Below, piece after piece: positions 55,818-63,947 of a DNA stretch of 64,000 nucleotides. Both the position numbers and the translations under genes were made by a program. The number at the start of each line of letters is the position of its first letter. Positions within the stretch are counted from its first letter, which is position 1. Under the pieces are notes generated by a model that was not told the DNA's origin, ran no database searches, and saw only the letters and a list, made by a program, of their open reading frames with translations. This stretch comes from Eubacteriales bacterium (GTDB taxonomy: Bacteria > Bacillota > Clostridia > Peptostreptococcales > Anaerovoracaceae): NCBI GenBank assembly GCA_028872475.1, contig JAQYMQ010000005.1, positions 1 through 64,000 on the forward strand, written 5' to 3'.

Positions 55818-55975
55818 TAATATATTCTATAAATCACATATATAATCATCTTCTATATTTTGTTGAATTATTAACCTTTTGAATACAATATTTATTGTAT
55901 TTAGTGCAAATATTGTATTGAAGAAAATTCAATCACAATGTAAAATATAATAGGAAGAAATACAATGAGGATATT

Positions 55976-56194
55976 ATGATTACAGAAGATAAAATTAAAC
56001 GAATAAATGCATTAGCAAAAAAACTCAAAGAAGAAGGTCTTACACCTGAAGAACAAGCTGAAAGAAAGCAATTGCATAAAGAATATGTAAGTGCTATTCG
56101 TGGACAGGTTAAAGGTCATCTATCTAGAGTTAAATATGTTGAAGATTTAACAGAAGAGGAGAAAAGAGAATACCTAAACACTTCTAAACATTAG
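55976..56194 (+). CDS. DUF896 (YnzC-like) protein
   Basis: A 72-residue, mostly helical protein of the UPF0291 family: ITEDKIKRINALAKKLKEEG, TPEEQAERKQLHKEYV and AIRGQVKGHL. The Bacillus relative YnzC lies in an SOS-linked operon with yneA; here the LysM/YneA-like gene is 7 kb away. Function unknown. Its stop codon lies inside the following terminator stem. Confidence 0.9.
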   Translation: MITEDKIKRINALAKKLKEEGLTPEEQAERKQLHKEYVSAIRGQVKGHLSRVKYVEDLTEEEKREYLNTSKH

Positions 56195-56206
56195 AGGTGT
56201 TTTATA
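56177..56206 (+). terminator. Terminator after the DUF896 gene
   Basis: AACACTTCT (56177-56185) pairs with AGAGGTGTT (56193-56201), then TTTATATTT. The T run is short. Confidence 0.6.
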
Positions 56207-56257
56207 TTTAATTTTAGTGGTAAAAAGTAGATATATTAATATATAGGAGATGATGAT

Positions 56258-57430
56258 ATGAAACAAGTATATTTAGATTATTCAGCTACTACACCTGTAA
56301 AGAAAGAAGTTCTTGATACAATGCTTCCATACTATACAGATGTTTTCGGTAACCCATCAAGTTTATATTCAATTGCCGAAGAATCTAAAGCAGCAATTGA
56401 TACAGCTAGAAAAAATGTTGCTAATTTAATAAATGCAAATACAAACGAGATATTTTTTACTGCTGGTGGATCAGAGTCAGATAACTGGGCGTTAAAAGGT
56501 GTTGCAGATGCACTTAAAGATAAGGGTAACCATATTATCACTACATCTATCGAACACCATGCTATACTTCATACAGCAGAATATTTAGAAAAACATGGCT
56601 GTGAAGTAACTTACGTAGGTGTGGGAAAAGATGGAAGAGTAAACCCGCAGGATATTGAAAATGCCATTACTGATAAGACAATTTTAATTTCAGTGATGTT
56701 TGTAAATAATGAAGTTGGTAGCATTCAACCAATAGAGGAAATTGCAAAAATAGCAAAGAAATATGGTGTAGTATTCCATACAGACGCAGTTCAAGCGTTA
56801 GGCAATGTTCCTATTGACGTTAAAGCTATGGATATTGATCTGTTATCAATGTCAGCTCATAAAATTTATGGACCAAAAGGTATTGGAGCAATGTATATAA
56901 AAAAGGGAACAAAGATTACAAATTTTGTTCACGGTGGTGGTCAAGAAGCAAAACATAGGGCAGGTACTGAAAATCTTCCAGGTATTGTTGGTTTTGGTAA
57001 AGCTGCGGAAATTGCAAAAAACAACTTAGAAGAACATATTGAAAATTCAACAAAATTAAGAGATTACTTAATAGAACAAATAACAACAAAGATTCCTCAT
57101 ACTAAAGTAAATGGTAGTATGGAACACAGACATCCTGGTAATGCTAATATATCTTTTGAATTTGTAGAAGGCGAAGCATTGTTATTGATGTTAAATAGCA
57201 AGGGCATATATGTATCTACTGGTTCCGCATGTTCATCAAAATCATTAACACCATCACATGTGCTTATGGCACTTGGCATACCGGTTGAAGTAATTCACGG
57301 TACACTTAGATTTACAATTGGTGATTTTACTACAAGAGAAGACATAGATTATGTTGTGGATAATCTAGTTGAAATTGTAACTAAATTAAGAGAATTATCA
57401 CCTATTTCAGCAGAGAAAGGTTGGAAATAA
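56258..57430 (+). CDS. iscS: Cysteine desulfurase
   Basis: A 390-residue PLP enzyme that takes sulfur from cysteine for Fe-S clusters and tRNA thiolation. It opens YLDYSATTPVKKEV, has the PLP lysine in SAHKIYGPKGIG near 207 and the mobile-loop cysteine in STGSACSS near 325. HHAILHT near 105 and DAVQALG near 181 also fit. It is joined with iscU (three-base gap at the chosen starts) and mnmA, so it supplies both. No iscR is seen before it. Confidence 0.95.
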   Translation: MKQVYLDYSATTPVKKEVLDTMLPYYTDVFGNPSSLYSIAEESKAAIDTARKNVANLINANTNEIFFTAGGSESDNWALKGVADALKDKGNHIITTSIEHHAILHTAEYLEKHGCEVTYVGVGKDGRVNPQDIENAITDKTILISVMFVNNEVGSIQPIEEIAKIAKKYGVVFHTDAVQALGNVPIDVKAMDIDLLSMSAHKIYGPKGIGAMYIKKGTKITNFVHGGGQEAKHRAGTENLPGIVGFGKAAEIAKNNLEEHIENSTKLRDYLIEQITTKIPHTKVNGSMEHRHPGNANISFEFVEGEALLLMLNSKGIYVSTGSACSSKSLTPSHVLMALGIPVEVIHGTLRFTIGDFTTREDIDYVVDNLVEIVTKLRELSPISAEKGWK

Positions 57431-57432
57431 TT

Positions 57433-57879
57433 ATGGCAATGTATAATGAAAAAGTAATGGATTATTTTATGAATCCTAGAAATATGGGAGAAATTGAAAA
57501 CCCTGATGGTGTTGGTACATACGGAAGCCCTGTATGTGGTGATATGATGCAGGTTTCAATAAGAGTAGAAGATGATGTGATTACAGATGCAAAATTTAAA
57601 ACATTTGGATGTGGATCGGCAATTGCTTCATCATCAATAGCAACAGAAATGATGATAGGAAAAACTATCGATGAAGCATTAGCAATTACAAATAAGCAAA
57701 TTGTTAATGAACTTGGTGGTCTTCCTCCAGTAAAAATTCACTGTTCAGTATTAGCGGATCACGCTATTAAATCTGCAATTTATGATTATTCACAGAAAAC
57801 AGGTAAAACTTATGCAGGTTTAGAAGGCTTTGATCCAAATGCTGAAGAAGATGATCACCATGATATTCCTGAAGAATAG
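57433..57879 (+). CDS. iscU: Iron-sulfur cluster scaffold protein IscU/NifU
   Basis: A 148-residue scaffold. The three cluster cysteines are in SPVCGDMMQVSI near 36, FKTFGCGSAIASSS near 62 and VKIHCSVLAD near 104. The tail is acidic and His-rich (EEDDHHDIPEE), a feature of the NifU-like forms in Clostridia. I use the ATG 57433; a TTG at 57421 overlaps the iscS stop. It receives sulfur from IscS. Confidence 0.94.
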   Translation: MAMYNEKVMDYFMNPRNMGEIENPDGVGTYGSPVCGDMMQVSIRVEDDVITDAKFKTFGCGSAIASSSIATEMMIGKTIDEALAITNKQIVNELGGLPPVKIHCSVLADHAIKSAIYDYSQKTGKTYAGLEGFDPNAEEDDHHDIPEE

Positions 57880-57888
57880 AGAGAATTC

Positions 57889-58953
57889 ATGATTAATTTA
57901 GATAAAAAAAGAGTAATTTTAGGATTAAGCGGTGGCGTAGATAGTACAGTTGCCGCTATCTTTTTATTAGAACAAGGATATGAAGTAATTGGGTTACATT
58001 TTACGACTATACACTCTAATCAAGATAATGGCATTGATAGAGCTAGAGAAGTTGCAAAAAAACTTAATATTAAATTAATTGAGAAGGATGTTTCTAAGGA
58101 ATTTTCTAATATAGTTATTTCTGATTTTATATATAATTATAGCTTAGGTATGACACCTAATCCTTGTGCTTTATGTAATCCTACAGTTAAGTTTAAAACA
58201 TTAATTGATGTTGCAAATGCTGAAGGTGTTTATCATATAGCAACAGGACATTATGCTCGAGTAAAATATAGTGAAAAATATGGTTGTTATCTAATTACTA
58301 AATCTATCAACAAAAGAAAAGATCAGTCCTATGTATTATATGGGCTTGAAGAAGATGTTATCAAAAGGATTATTTTTCCGCTTGAAAAAATTGAAGATAA
58401 AACAAAGATTAGGCAAGTTGCAAAAGACAATGATATGCTTAACGCTAATGCACCTGACAGTCAAGAAATTTGTTTTATTGCTGATGATGAAAATTATATT
58501 GATTTTATAAAAAAATATAATAAAAAATATTCGGATAAAACAGGTAATTTTGTAGATAATACTGGTAAAATACTCGGTACACATAAAGGTATAGCACACT
58601 ACACTATTGGACAGAGAAAAGGCTTAGGGATTGCGTTGGGTAAGCCAGCATTTGTCACTAAGATTGATGCAAAAAACAATGAAGTATGCCTAGGTGATAA
58701 TGATGAATTATTTAAAAATAACGTTATAATTAATAATGTTAAATTAGTTCCTAAAAATATATTTTCTAATAAAAATATAGCTAATTTATCAGGTAAAGTA
58801 CGTTATAATTCTGATACATCAAGATGTAATATCACACAACAAGACGATTTATTGCTTGTAACTTTTGATCAAGCACAAAGAGCGATTACACCGGGACAAA
58901 TACTAGCATTATATGACGAAGATTTTCTTTTAGGTGGTGGAGTCATAGTATAA
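57889..58953 (+). CDS. mnmA: tRNA-uridine 2-sulfurtransferase
   Basis: A 354-residue enzyme that puts sulfur on U34 of Lys, Glu and Gln tRNAs. The PP-loop is GLSGGVDST near 11, and the catalytic cysteines lie in TPNPCALCNPTVKF near 90 and SQEICFI near 195. GHYARV near 118 and KDQSYVLYGL near 143 are family motifs. It follows iscS and iscU, its sulfur donors. Length normal. Confidence 0.95.
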   Translation: MINLDKKRVILGLSGGVDSTVAAIFLLEQGYEVIGLHFTTIHSNQDNGIDRAREVAKKLNIKLIEKDVSKEFSNIVISDFIYNYSLGMTPNPCALCNPTVKFKTLIDVANAEGVYHIATGHYARVKYSEKYGCYLITKSINKRKDQSYVLYGLEEDVIKRIIFPLEKIEDKTKIRQVAKDNDMLNANAPDSQEICFIADDENYIDFIKKYNKKYSDKTGNFVDNTGKILGTHKGIAHYTIGQRKGLGIALGKPAFVTKIDAKNNEVCLGDNDELFKNNVIINNVKLVPKNIFSNKNIANLSGKVRYNSDTSRCNITQQDDLLLVTFDQAQRAITPGQILALYDEDFLLGGGVIV

Positions 58954-59090
58954 ATTACATTTATTTATTATATAAAAACAGTATTTTTGATATATTGTTT
59001 CATTATAGAATACTAGAATATAAATCTTTTATGCTATAATTAAGTTTGAATATTTTATATTTTATTATATTAAATTATAAAGAGGGTTAA

Positions 59091-61715
59091 ATGGAAAAAA
59101 TAGGATTAAATCAATTGCGAGAAATGTTTTTAAATTTCTACGCTACTAAACATGAGCATTATAGAAGAGCATCTTTTTCTTTAGTACCAAATAAAGATAA
59201 GAGTTTGCTTATAATAAATTCAGGAATGGCACCTCTAAAACCATATTTTGCCGGTCTTGAAGAGCCTCCTTCAAAAAGAATGACTACTTGTCAAAAATGT
59301 ATAAGAACTGATGATATTGAAAATGTAGGTTTTACATCAAGACATGGTACATTCTTTGAAATGCTAGGATCATTTTCTTTTGGTGATTATTTCAAAAAAG
59401 AATCATTAAAGTGGGGATGGGAGTTTGTAACAGAAGTATTAAAATTACCCGAGGAAAAGCTGTGGGCTACAATATATGAAGATGATGACGATGCGTATGA
59501 TATATGGGTAAATGAAATTGGGATTGATCCTAAAAAAATTGTACGTTTAGGAAAGGACGATAACTTCTGGGAAATTGGTACTGGTCCATGTGGTCCATGT
59601 TCAGAGATATATTACGATAGAGGTGTTCAATATGGATGTGATAATCCTAATTGTGCTCCTGGTTGTGATTGCGACAGATATATCGAATTTTGGAATCATG
59701 TATTCACACAGTTTTCAAAGCAGGAAGATGGATCTTATGTTGAATTAGAGCATAAGAATATCGATACTGGAATGGGTCTTGAAAGACTTGCATGTATAAT
59801 GCAAGAAGTAGATAGCATATTTGATATTGATACAATTAGATTTGTTTTAAATGAAGTATGTTCTATTGCTAATATAGAATATGGCGATGGTAAATACGAT
59901 ACAGATGTGTCAGTAAGAATTATCACTGACCATATTAGATCAGCAACATTTATGATTGGTGATACTATTGTACCTTCAAATGAGGGTAGGGGATACGTAT
60001 TAAGAAGATTGATTAGAAGATCTATTAGACATGGCAGAAAACTTGGAGTTGAAGGATATTTCTTATCTAGACTAGTGAATAAAGTTATCGAATCTTCATA
60101 TGAAGCTTATCCTGAACTTAAAGAACAAAAAATCTTTATTGAAAAGATAATAACTCAAGAAGAAGAAAGATTTTCTAAGACTTTACAACAAGGATTAAAT
60201 ATAATTGATGGATATATCTATGATTTAGAAAAATCTGATTCAAAAATTTTAGATGGCGTGAAAGCATTTAAATTACATGATACATATGGATTTCCGTTTG
60301 AAATTACAAAGGAAATTCTTGAAGAAAAAGGTTATCAGGTAGATGATGAAGGCTTTGCTGCAGAAATGCAAAGACAAAAAGAACTTGGAAAATCTGATGC
60401 TGCTAAATCAGATGAAGGCTGGAAAGAAAGTGCAATTGATTATCTGTTTGATTATCGTACAACTTTTACAGGCTATGATAAAACTGAAGATACAGGTATT
60501 ATAGTTAGTATTTTTGCAAGTGAGGAAGAACTTGAAGTTGCAAATACAGGAGATATTGTAAATCTAAATCTATCTAATACACCATTTTATGCACGTGGCG
60601 GCGGACAATTAAACGACTTTGGTACTATTAGTAATAATAATTTTGAAGCTAAAGTATTAGATGTTAGAAAGATAAAGAATACATACGCACATAAAGTAGA
60701 GATTTTATCAGGAACTGTTAAGAAAGATGATAACGTTTCTCTTAACGTAGATATTGTAAATAGAAATAATACTTCTAGAAATCATACTGTTACACACTTG
60801 TTACATAAGGCTTTAAGGATAGTATTAGGAGAACATGTACAACAAGCTGGATCATATCTAGATGCTAATACTATGAGATTCGACTTCTCACATTTTGAAG
60901 CAATGTCATCAGAACAACTTGCGCAAGTCGAATCAATTGTAAATGAGAAAATATATGAATTTATACCAGTAACTTGTCAAGAAATGCCTATTGATGATGC
61001 GAAAGCATTAGGAGCTATGGGACTTTTTGAGGATAAGTATGGAGATACTGTTAGAGTAGTAACTGCAGGAGATTTCAGTATTGAATTATGTGGTGGTATA
61101 CACGTATCAAATACTGGACAAATTGGTTCATTTAAAATAATTTCTGAATCAGGTATAGCTGCAGGTGTTAGAAGAATAGAAGCTGTTACAGGTAGAGCAT
61201 TATATGATATGTTAAATCAAAAGGAAAATACTATTCTTGAGATTTCTAAAAAGATTAAAGCAAAACCTGCATTAGTTTTAAATAAGATTGACTCATTACT
61301 AATTCAAATTGAAGACATGAATGAAGAGCTTGATAAATTTAAAAATTTATCTGCTAAAAATCTTGAAAATGAATTGATGACAAAGGTTGTTGATTGTGAT
61401 AATAAAAAATTGTTAACTAATGTTTTTGATAATATTTCTACAAATGAATTAAAAACTATTATTGATAATATTAAAAGTGCTAATGATAGACTTGTAATTA
61501 TGTTCATTACAACTTTTGAAGAAAAATCCTCTGTAATTATTGCTTTAACAGATGATTTGGTTAAAGAAGGTTTACATTCAGGTAAAATGATTAAAGAAAT
61601 AGCTACTATATTAGAAGGTAAGGGCGGTGGTAAATCTGATTTAGCACAAGCTGGTGCTACTAATCTTGCCAATATAGATTTAGCTATAAATAAGATTAAA
61701 GAATTAATAAAATAA
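59091..61715 (+). CDS. alaS: Alanyl-tRNA synthetase
   Basis: An 874-residue class II synthetase. It opens GLNQLREMFLNFYATKHEH, has CQKCIRTDDIENVG and RHGTFFEMLGSFSFGDYFK around motif 2, a CDNPNCAPGCDCDRY insert, and GMGLERLACIMQ near 230. The editing domain zinc ligands are in HTVTHLLHKAL near 565 and CGGIHVSNTG near 666. The C-terminal domain ends with GGGKSDLAQAGA. There is no T-box before it. It is followed by ireB, the usual Firmicute order. Confidence 0.96.
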   Translation: MEKIGLNQLREMFLNFYATKHEHYRRASFSLVPNKDKSLLIINSGMAPLKPYFAGLEEPPSKRMTTCQKCIRTDDIENVGFTSRHGTFFEMLGSFSFGDYFKKESLKWGWEFVTEVLKLPEEKLWATIYEDDDDAYDIWVNEIGIDPKKIVRLGKDDNFWEIGTGPCGPCSEIYYDRGVQYGCDNPNCAPGCDCDRYIEFWNHVFTQFSKQEDGSYVELEHKNIDTGMGLERLACIMQEVDSIFDIDTIRFVLNEVCSIANIEYGDGKYDTDVSVRIITDHIRSATFMIGDTIVPSNEGRGYVLRRLIRRSIRHGRKLGVEGYFLSRLVNKVIESSYEAYPELKEQKIFIEKIITQEEERFSKTLQQGLNIIDGYIYDLEKSDSKILDGVKAFKLHDTYGFPFEITKEILEEKGYQVDDEGFAAEMQRQKELGKSDAAKSDEGWKESAIDYLFDYRTTFTGYDKTEDTGIIVSIFASEEELEVANTGDIVNLNLSNTPFYARGGGQLNDFGTISNNNFEAKVLDVRKIKNTYAHKVEILSGTVKKDDNVSLNVDIVNRNNTSRNHTVTHLLHKALRIVLGEHVQQAGSYLDANTMRFDFSHFEAMSSEQLAQVESIVNEKIYEFIPVTCQEMPIDDAKALGAMGLFEDKYGDTVRVVTAGDFSIELCGGIHVSNTGQIGSFKIISESGIAAGVRRIEAVTGRALYDMLNQKENTILEISKKIKAKPALVLNKIDSLLIQIEDMNEELDKFKNLSAKNLENELMTKVVDCDNKKLLTNVFDNISTNELKTIIDNIKSANDRLVIMFITTFEEKSSVIIALTDDLVKEGLHSGKMIKEIATILEGKGGGKSDLAQAGATNLANIDLAINKIKELIK

Positions 61716-61775
61716 AAATTTATTCTATATTGGAATAATAAAGACTTATTTTATAAGAAAGGTATTGGTGCAACT

Positions 61776-62030
61776 ATGGATAATAAAAATACAATTATGT
61801 TTAGTGGTATACAACCACAGGTAGAAAGAACACCTAGAGAAACACTTCTTTTAGTATATGAAGCATTAGAAGAAAAGGGGTATAATCCAATTGATCAAAT
61901 AGTTGGTTTTATTATTTCAGGTGATCCATCATACATAACAAGTTATAACAATGCTAGAAATTATATAAGACAAATTGATAGAGATGACCTAGTAGAAGAA
62001 TTGGTAAGAAATTTCTTGCAAGATAAATAA
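61776..62030 (+). CDS. ireB: IreB-family regulatory phosphoprotein
   Basis: An 84-residue protein of the UPF0297 family: [34 protein letters not shown] and [19 protein letters not shown]. IreB is a target of the PASTA kinase IreK in enterococci and tunes wall stress tolerance and cephalosporin resistance. The alaS-ireB-ruvX order is conserved in Firmicutes. Here ireB is followed by a terminator and a gap of 500 bases before ruvX. Confidence 0.93.
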   Translation: MDNKNTIMFSGIQPQVERTPRETLLLVYEALEEKGYNPIDQIVGFIISGDPSYITSYNNARNYIRQIDRDDLVEELVRNFLQDK

Positions 62031-62034
62031 TCAT

Positions 62035-62072
62035 ATTAAGATAGAGGTATATAACTTCTATCTTAATTTTTA
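62035..62072 (+). terminator. Terminator after ireB
   Basis: ATTAAGATAGAGGT pairs with AACTTCTATCTTAAT over 13 or more bases and is followed by TTTTT. Confidence 0.88.
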
Positions 62073-62362
62073 ATAAAGATAAAATAACTGATGATAAAAT
62101 AATTATTGAGACAAGTAAAACAAATAATAAGATTATATTTAAAGATATAGGTGTAACAACTAACATAGGTAAGGAGTTACAGCTTGGGTTATATCCTGAT
62201 CAATCTTATTTTACACAGGATTTGGAAATGCATATAGATCATGATTTTAATATTACTTATGTACAAATAAAAGCAAAAAATAATAAAGAAAATATAGATT
62301 TAGAAATTAATGCAGAAATAGAATTCAAACATTTTAATTCTGAGATTGTTATTTTGCCTTAA
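62045..62362 (+). pseudogene. Open frame without a start codon: probable gene remnant
   Basis: One frame stays open for 105 codons to a TAA at 62360-62362. It has no ATG until about residue 62, and it begins inside the ireB terminator. The residues are not those of random AT-rich DNA: GVTTNIGKELQLGLYPDQSYFTQDLEMH and ITYVQIKAKN read like a beta-rich extracellular domain. I take it as the tail of a gene whose front was lost, or of a non-standard start. I do not recognise the family. Confidence 0.4.
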
Positions 62363-62467
62363 TATATAAATATTCAAATAAGTGCGTTTTATGCGACTAG
62401 AGTAACAACGATGATTTTTAGGTATTTTATATGGTGATTATAATTGTATAGTTAGATAACACAATAT

Positions 62468-62495
62468 AGTTTACGATATAATATTATCGTAAACT
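62468..62495. promoter_or_regulatory. Dyad around the -10 box before ruvX
   Basis: AGTTTACGAT (62468-62477) and ATCGTAAACT (62486-62495) form a perfect ten-base inverted repeat. A TATAAT overlaps the loop (62477-62482). The position suits an operator that blocks the promoter of ruvX; it would also make a hairpin without a T run. No -35 is clear. Confidence 0.5.
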
Positions 62496-62536
62496 AATAG
62501 AAGTTTAATAGATATAATAAATAAAAGGAAATAAAT

Positions 62537-62968
62537 ATGGAAAAAAGAAAAATAGCCTTAGATGTAGGCGATAAAAGAATTGGTGTGGCTGTATCAGATT
62601 TATTAGGAATCACAGCTCAAGGATATGGTGTTATTGAAAGAGTAGGGATTCGTAAAGATTGTGATAAAATAATGGATATAATAGTTAAAGAAGATTGTGA
62701 TACTGTAGTAATAGGCTTAAATAAACGTCTTGATGGTCAAGATACTATACAGACAGAAAAAGTATATGAATTTAAAACAATGCTTGAAAATAAAATGAGA
62801 AGCAATAAGATGCAGCATATACCAATTGTATTTCAAGATGAAAGACTTTCTACAGTGGAAGCCGAGAAAGTTTTGATATCCGGCAATGTTCGACGAGAAA
62901 AAAGAAAAACAGTTATTGATATGCAAGCTGCTATAATTATAATGCAGAGATATTTAGATAGTAGGTAG
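62537..62968 (+). CDS. ruvX: RuvX/YqgF-type nuclease
   Basis: A 143-residue RNase H-like protein. IALDVGDKRIGVAVSD near residue 7, VVIGLNKRLDG near 58 and FQDERLSTVEAE near 100 hold the acidic catalytic residues; the end is IDMQAAIIIMQRYLD. The family is essential in several bacteria and acts in 16S rRNA 5' end processing or as a Holliday junction resolvase. AAAGGAAA precedes the ATG. It lies alone after a 500-base gap rather than next to ireB. Confidence 0.92.
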   Translation: MEKRKIALDVGDKRIGVAVSDLLGITAQGYGVIERVGIRKDCDKIMDIIVKEDCDTVVIGLNKRLDGQDTIQTEKVYEFKTMLENKMRSNKMQHIPIVFQDERLSTVEAEKVLISGNVRREKRKTVIDMQAAIIIMQRYLDSR

Positions 62969-62986
62969 TTATCAAATCTTCACATC

Positions 62987-63025
62987 TAACTATTCCTAAA
63001 ATCATAATTTTGGGAATAGTTATTA
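62987..63025 (+). terminator. Hairpin after ruvX
   Basis: AACTATTCC (62988-62996) pairs with GGAATAGTT (63013-63021), with AAAAT/ATTTT extending the stem. The tail TATTATTATA is T rich but interrupted. The rest of the gap to 63155 is AT-rich with no feature I can support. Confidence 0.65.
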
Positions 63026-63155
63026 TTATATTTATCAAATAAATCATTATTCATTACTATGTATATATCTTTATGTATTCTTATATACAAAGTTATTCAT
63101 ACTTTCTATTAAATTTCTAAATTTATGGTTATTCTCTTTTTATTTTAAAATCATC

Positions 63156-63196
63156 AAAAAAACGACGCTCTAATTTTCGTTTTAAGCGTCGTTTTT
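63156..63196. terminator. Bidirectional terminator between ruvX and the LysM gene
   Basis: AAAAAAACGACGCT (63156-63169) pairs with AGCGTCGTTTTT (63185-63196). A and T runs on both sides allow stops in both directions. It separates the two converging genes. Confidence 0.9.
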
Positions 63197-63270
63197 ACAT
63201 TACGTCGATAGATATTATCTGTAAATTCAAGTTGTAATTTATGCATAATTATAAATATTACAAATTACGA

Positions 63271-63591
63271 TTATAAGTACTTTGGTATCTTTAATTCTAT
63301 ACCATTTTTTATAGTTGAATTATTGATATCATTAATCTTTTTGATTTCATATATCATTTCTCGTATATCTGTATCTTCATTACTGTATTGTTCAGCAATT
63401 GACCATAAAGTTTCACCATCAGTAACTTTAACTATTTCAAATTGATCTTTTTCTGCACCCATAGCTATACTTTTATCAAGTTGTGAATTTAAAAATGTAA
63501 CTGTTAACATCATGCAAACAACTATAAACAATGTGAATCTAAATTTTGATTTAATTATAGTTTTCTTTTTTCTATTATATCTTGTATTCAT
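63271..63591 (-). CDS. yneA: LysM-domain cell division suppressor, YneA-like
   Basis: A 106-residue protein with a basic start, one membrane helix (about 17-36) and a C-terminal LysM domain (52-106: VTDGETLWSIAEQY, IYEIKKINDIN, NGIELKIPKYL). This layout and the SOS control match YneA, which delays division when DNA is damaged. Three LexA boxes cover its promoter. The ribosome site AGGTGA is five bases before the ATG. lexA itself is not in the window; it is often divergent from this gene, but the sequence to the right does not encode it. Confidence 0.82.
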   Translation of the reverse strand: MNTRYNRKKKTIIKSKFRFTLFIVVCMMLTVTFLNSQLDKSIAMGAEKDQFEIVKVTDGETLWSIAEQYSNEDTDIREMIYEIKKINDINNSTIKNGIELKIPKYL

Positions 63592-63611
63592 ATTATCACC
63601 TACTCCATCAA

Positions 63612-63684
63612 AGAACGTTTGTTCGTACCTATATATTACTAGAACATTTGTTCGTTGTCAATAGATTTATAAAACATTTGTTCG
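63612..63684 (-). promoter_or_regulatory. SOS promoter with three LexA boxes
   Basis: On the minus strand, TTGACA (63661-63656) and TAATAT (63638-63633) have a 17-base spacer. CGAACAAATGTTCT (63654-63641) fills that spacer. CGAACAAACGTTCT (63625-63612) lies just after the -10 and CGAACAAATGTTTT (63684-63671) just before the -35. Each matches the Gram-positive LexA consensus CGAACRNRYGTTYG at 13 of 14 bases, with 29 and 30 bases from one to the next. Confidence 0.92.
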
Positions 63685-63740
63685 TTTTTACGAAAAATAA
63701 GTCAATATATTCCTTATATTGTTAACTTTAAGGAGTCAAT

Positions 63741-63815
63741 ATGCTTACATTTTATGTATGTTTTTTATACTTTGATACACTTTTACATCACAGAATAAAA
63801 TATTATCTTATATAA
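63741..63815 (+). CDS. Possible 24-residue hydrophobic peptide
   Basis: A short frame, MLTFYVCFLYFDTLL and nine more residues, follows AAGGAG by five bases. It lies directly beyond the LexA boxes, transcribed away from the YneA-like gene. Small SOS-induced membrane peptides exist in other bacteria. I see no clear + strand promoter, and so short a frame may be chance. Confidence 0.25.
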   Translation: MLTFYVCFLYFDTLLHHRIKYYLI

Positions 63816-63830
63816 AATCTCTGCTATAAA

Positions 63831-63872
63831 TATAAAAAACACCCAGAATTTATTTTTTACTGAGCGTTTTAA
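63831..63872 (-). terminator. Minus-strand terminator near the right edge
   Basis: On the minus strand AAACGCTCAG (63869-63860) pairs with CTGGGTGTTT (63846-63837), using two G-U pairs, and is followed by a T-rich run. The plus strand version has mismatches, so it serves a gene coming in from the right. Confidence 0.6.
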
Positions 63873-63947
63873 TCTTTGTTAAGTAACTTTCTATATATGA
63901 TTGAAAGTCTTTTTATTTACATTAGTAAATATATTTATATGTAGTCA

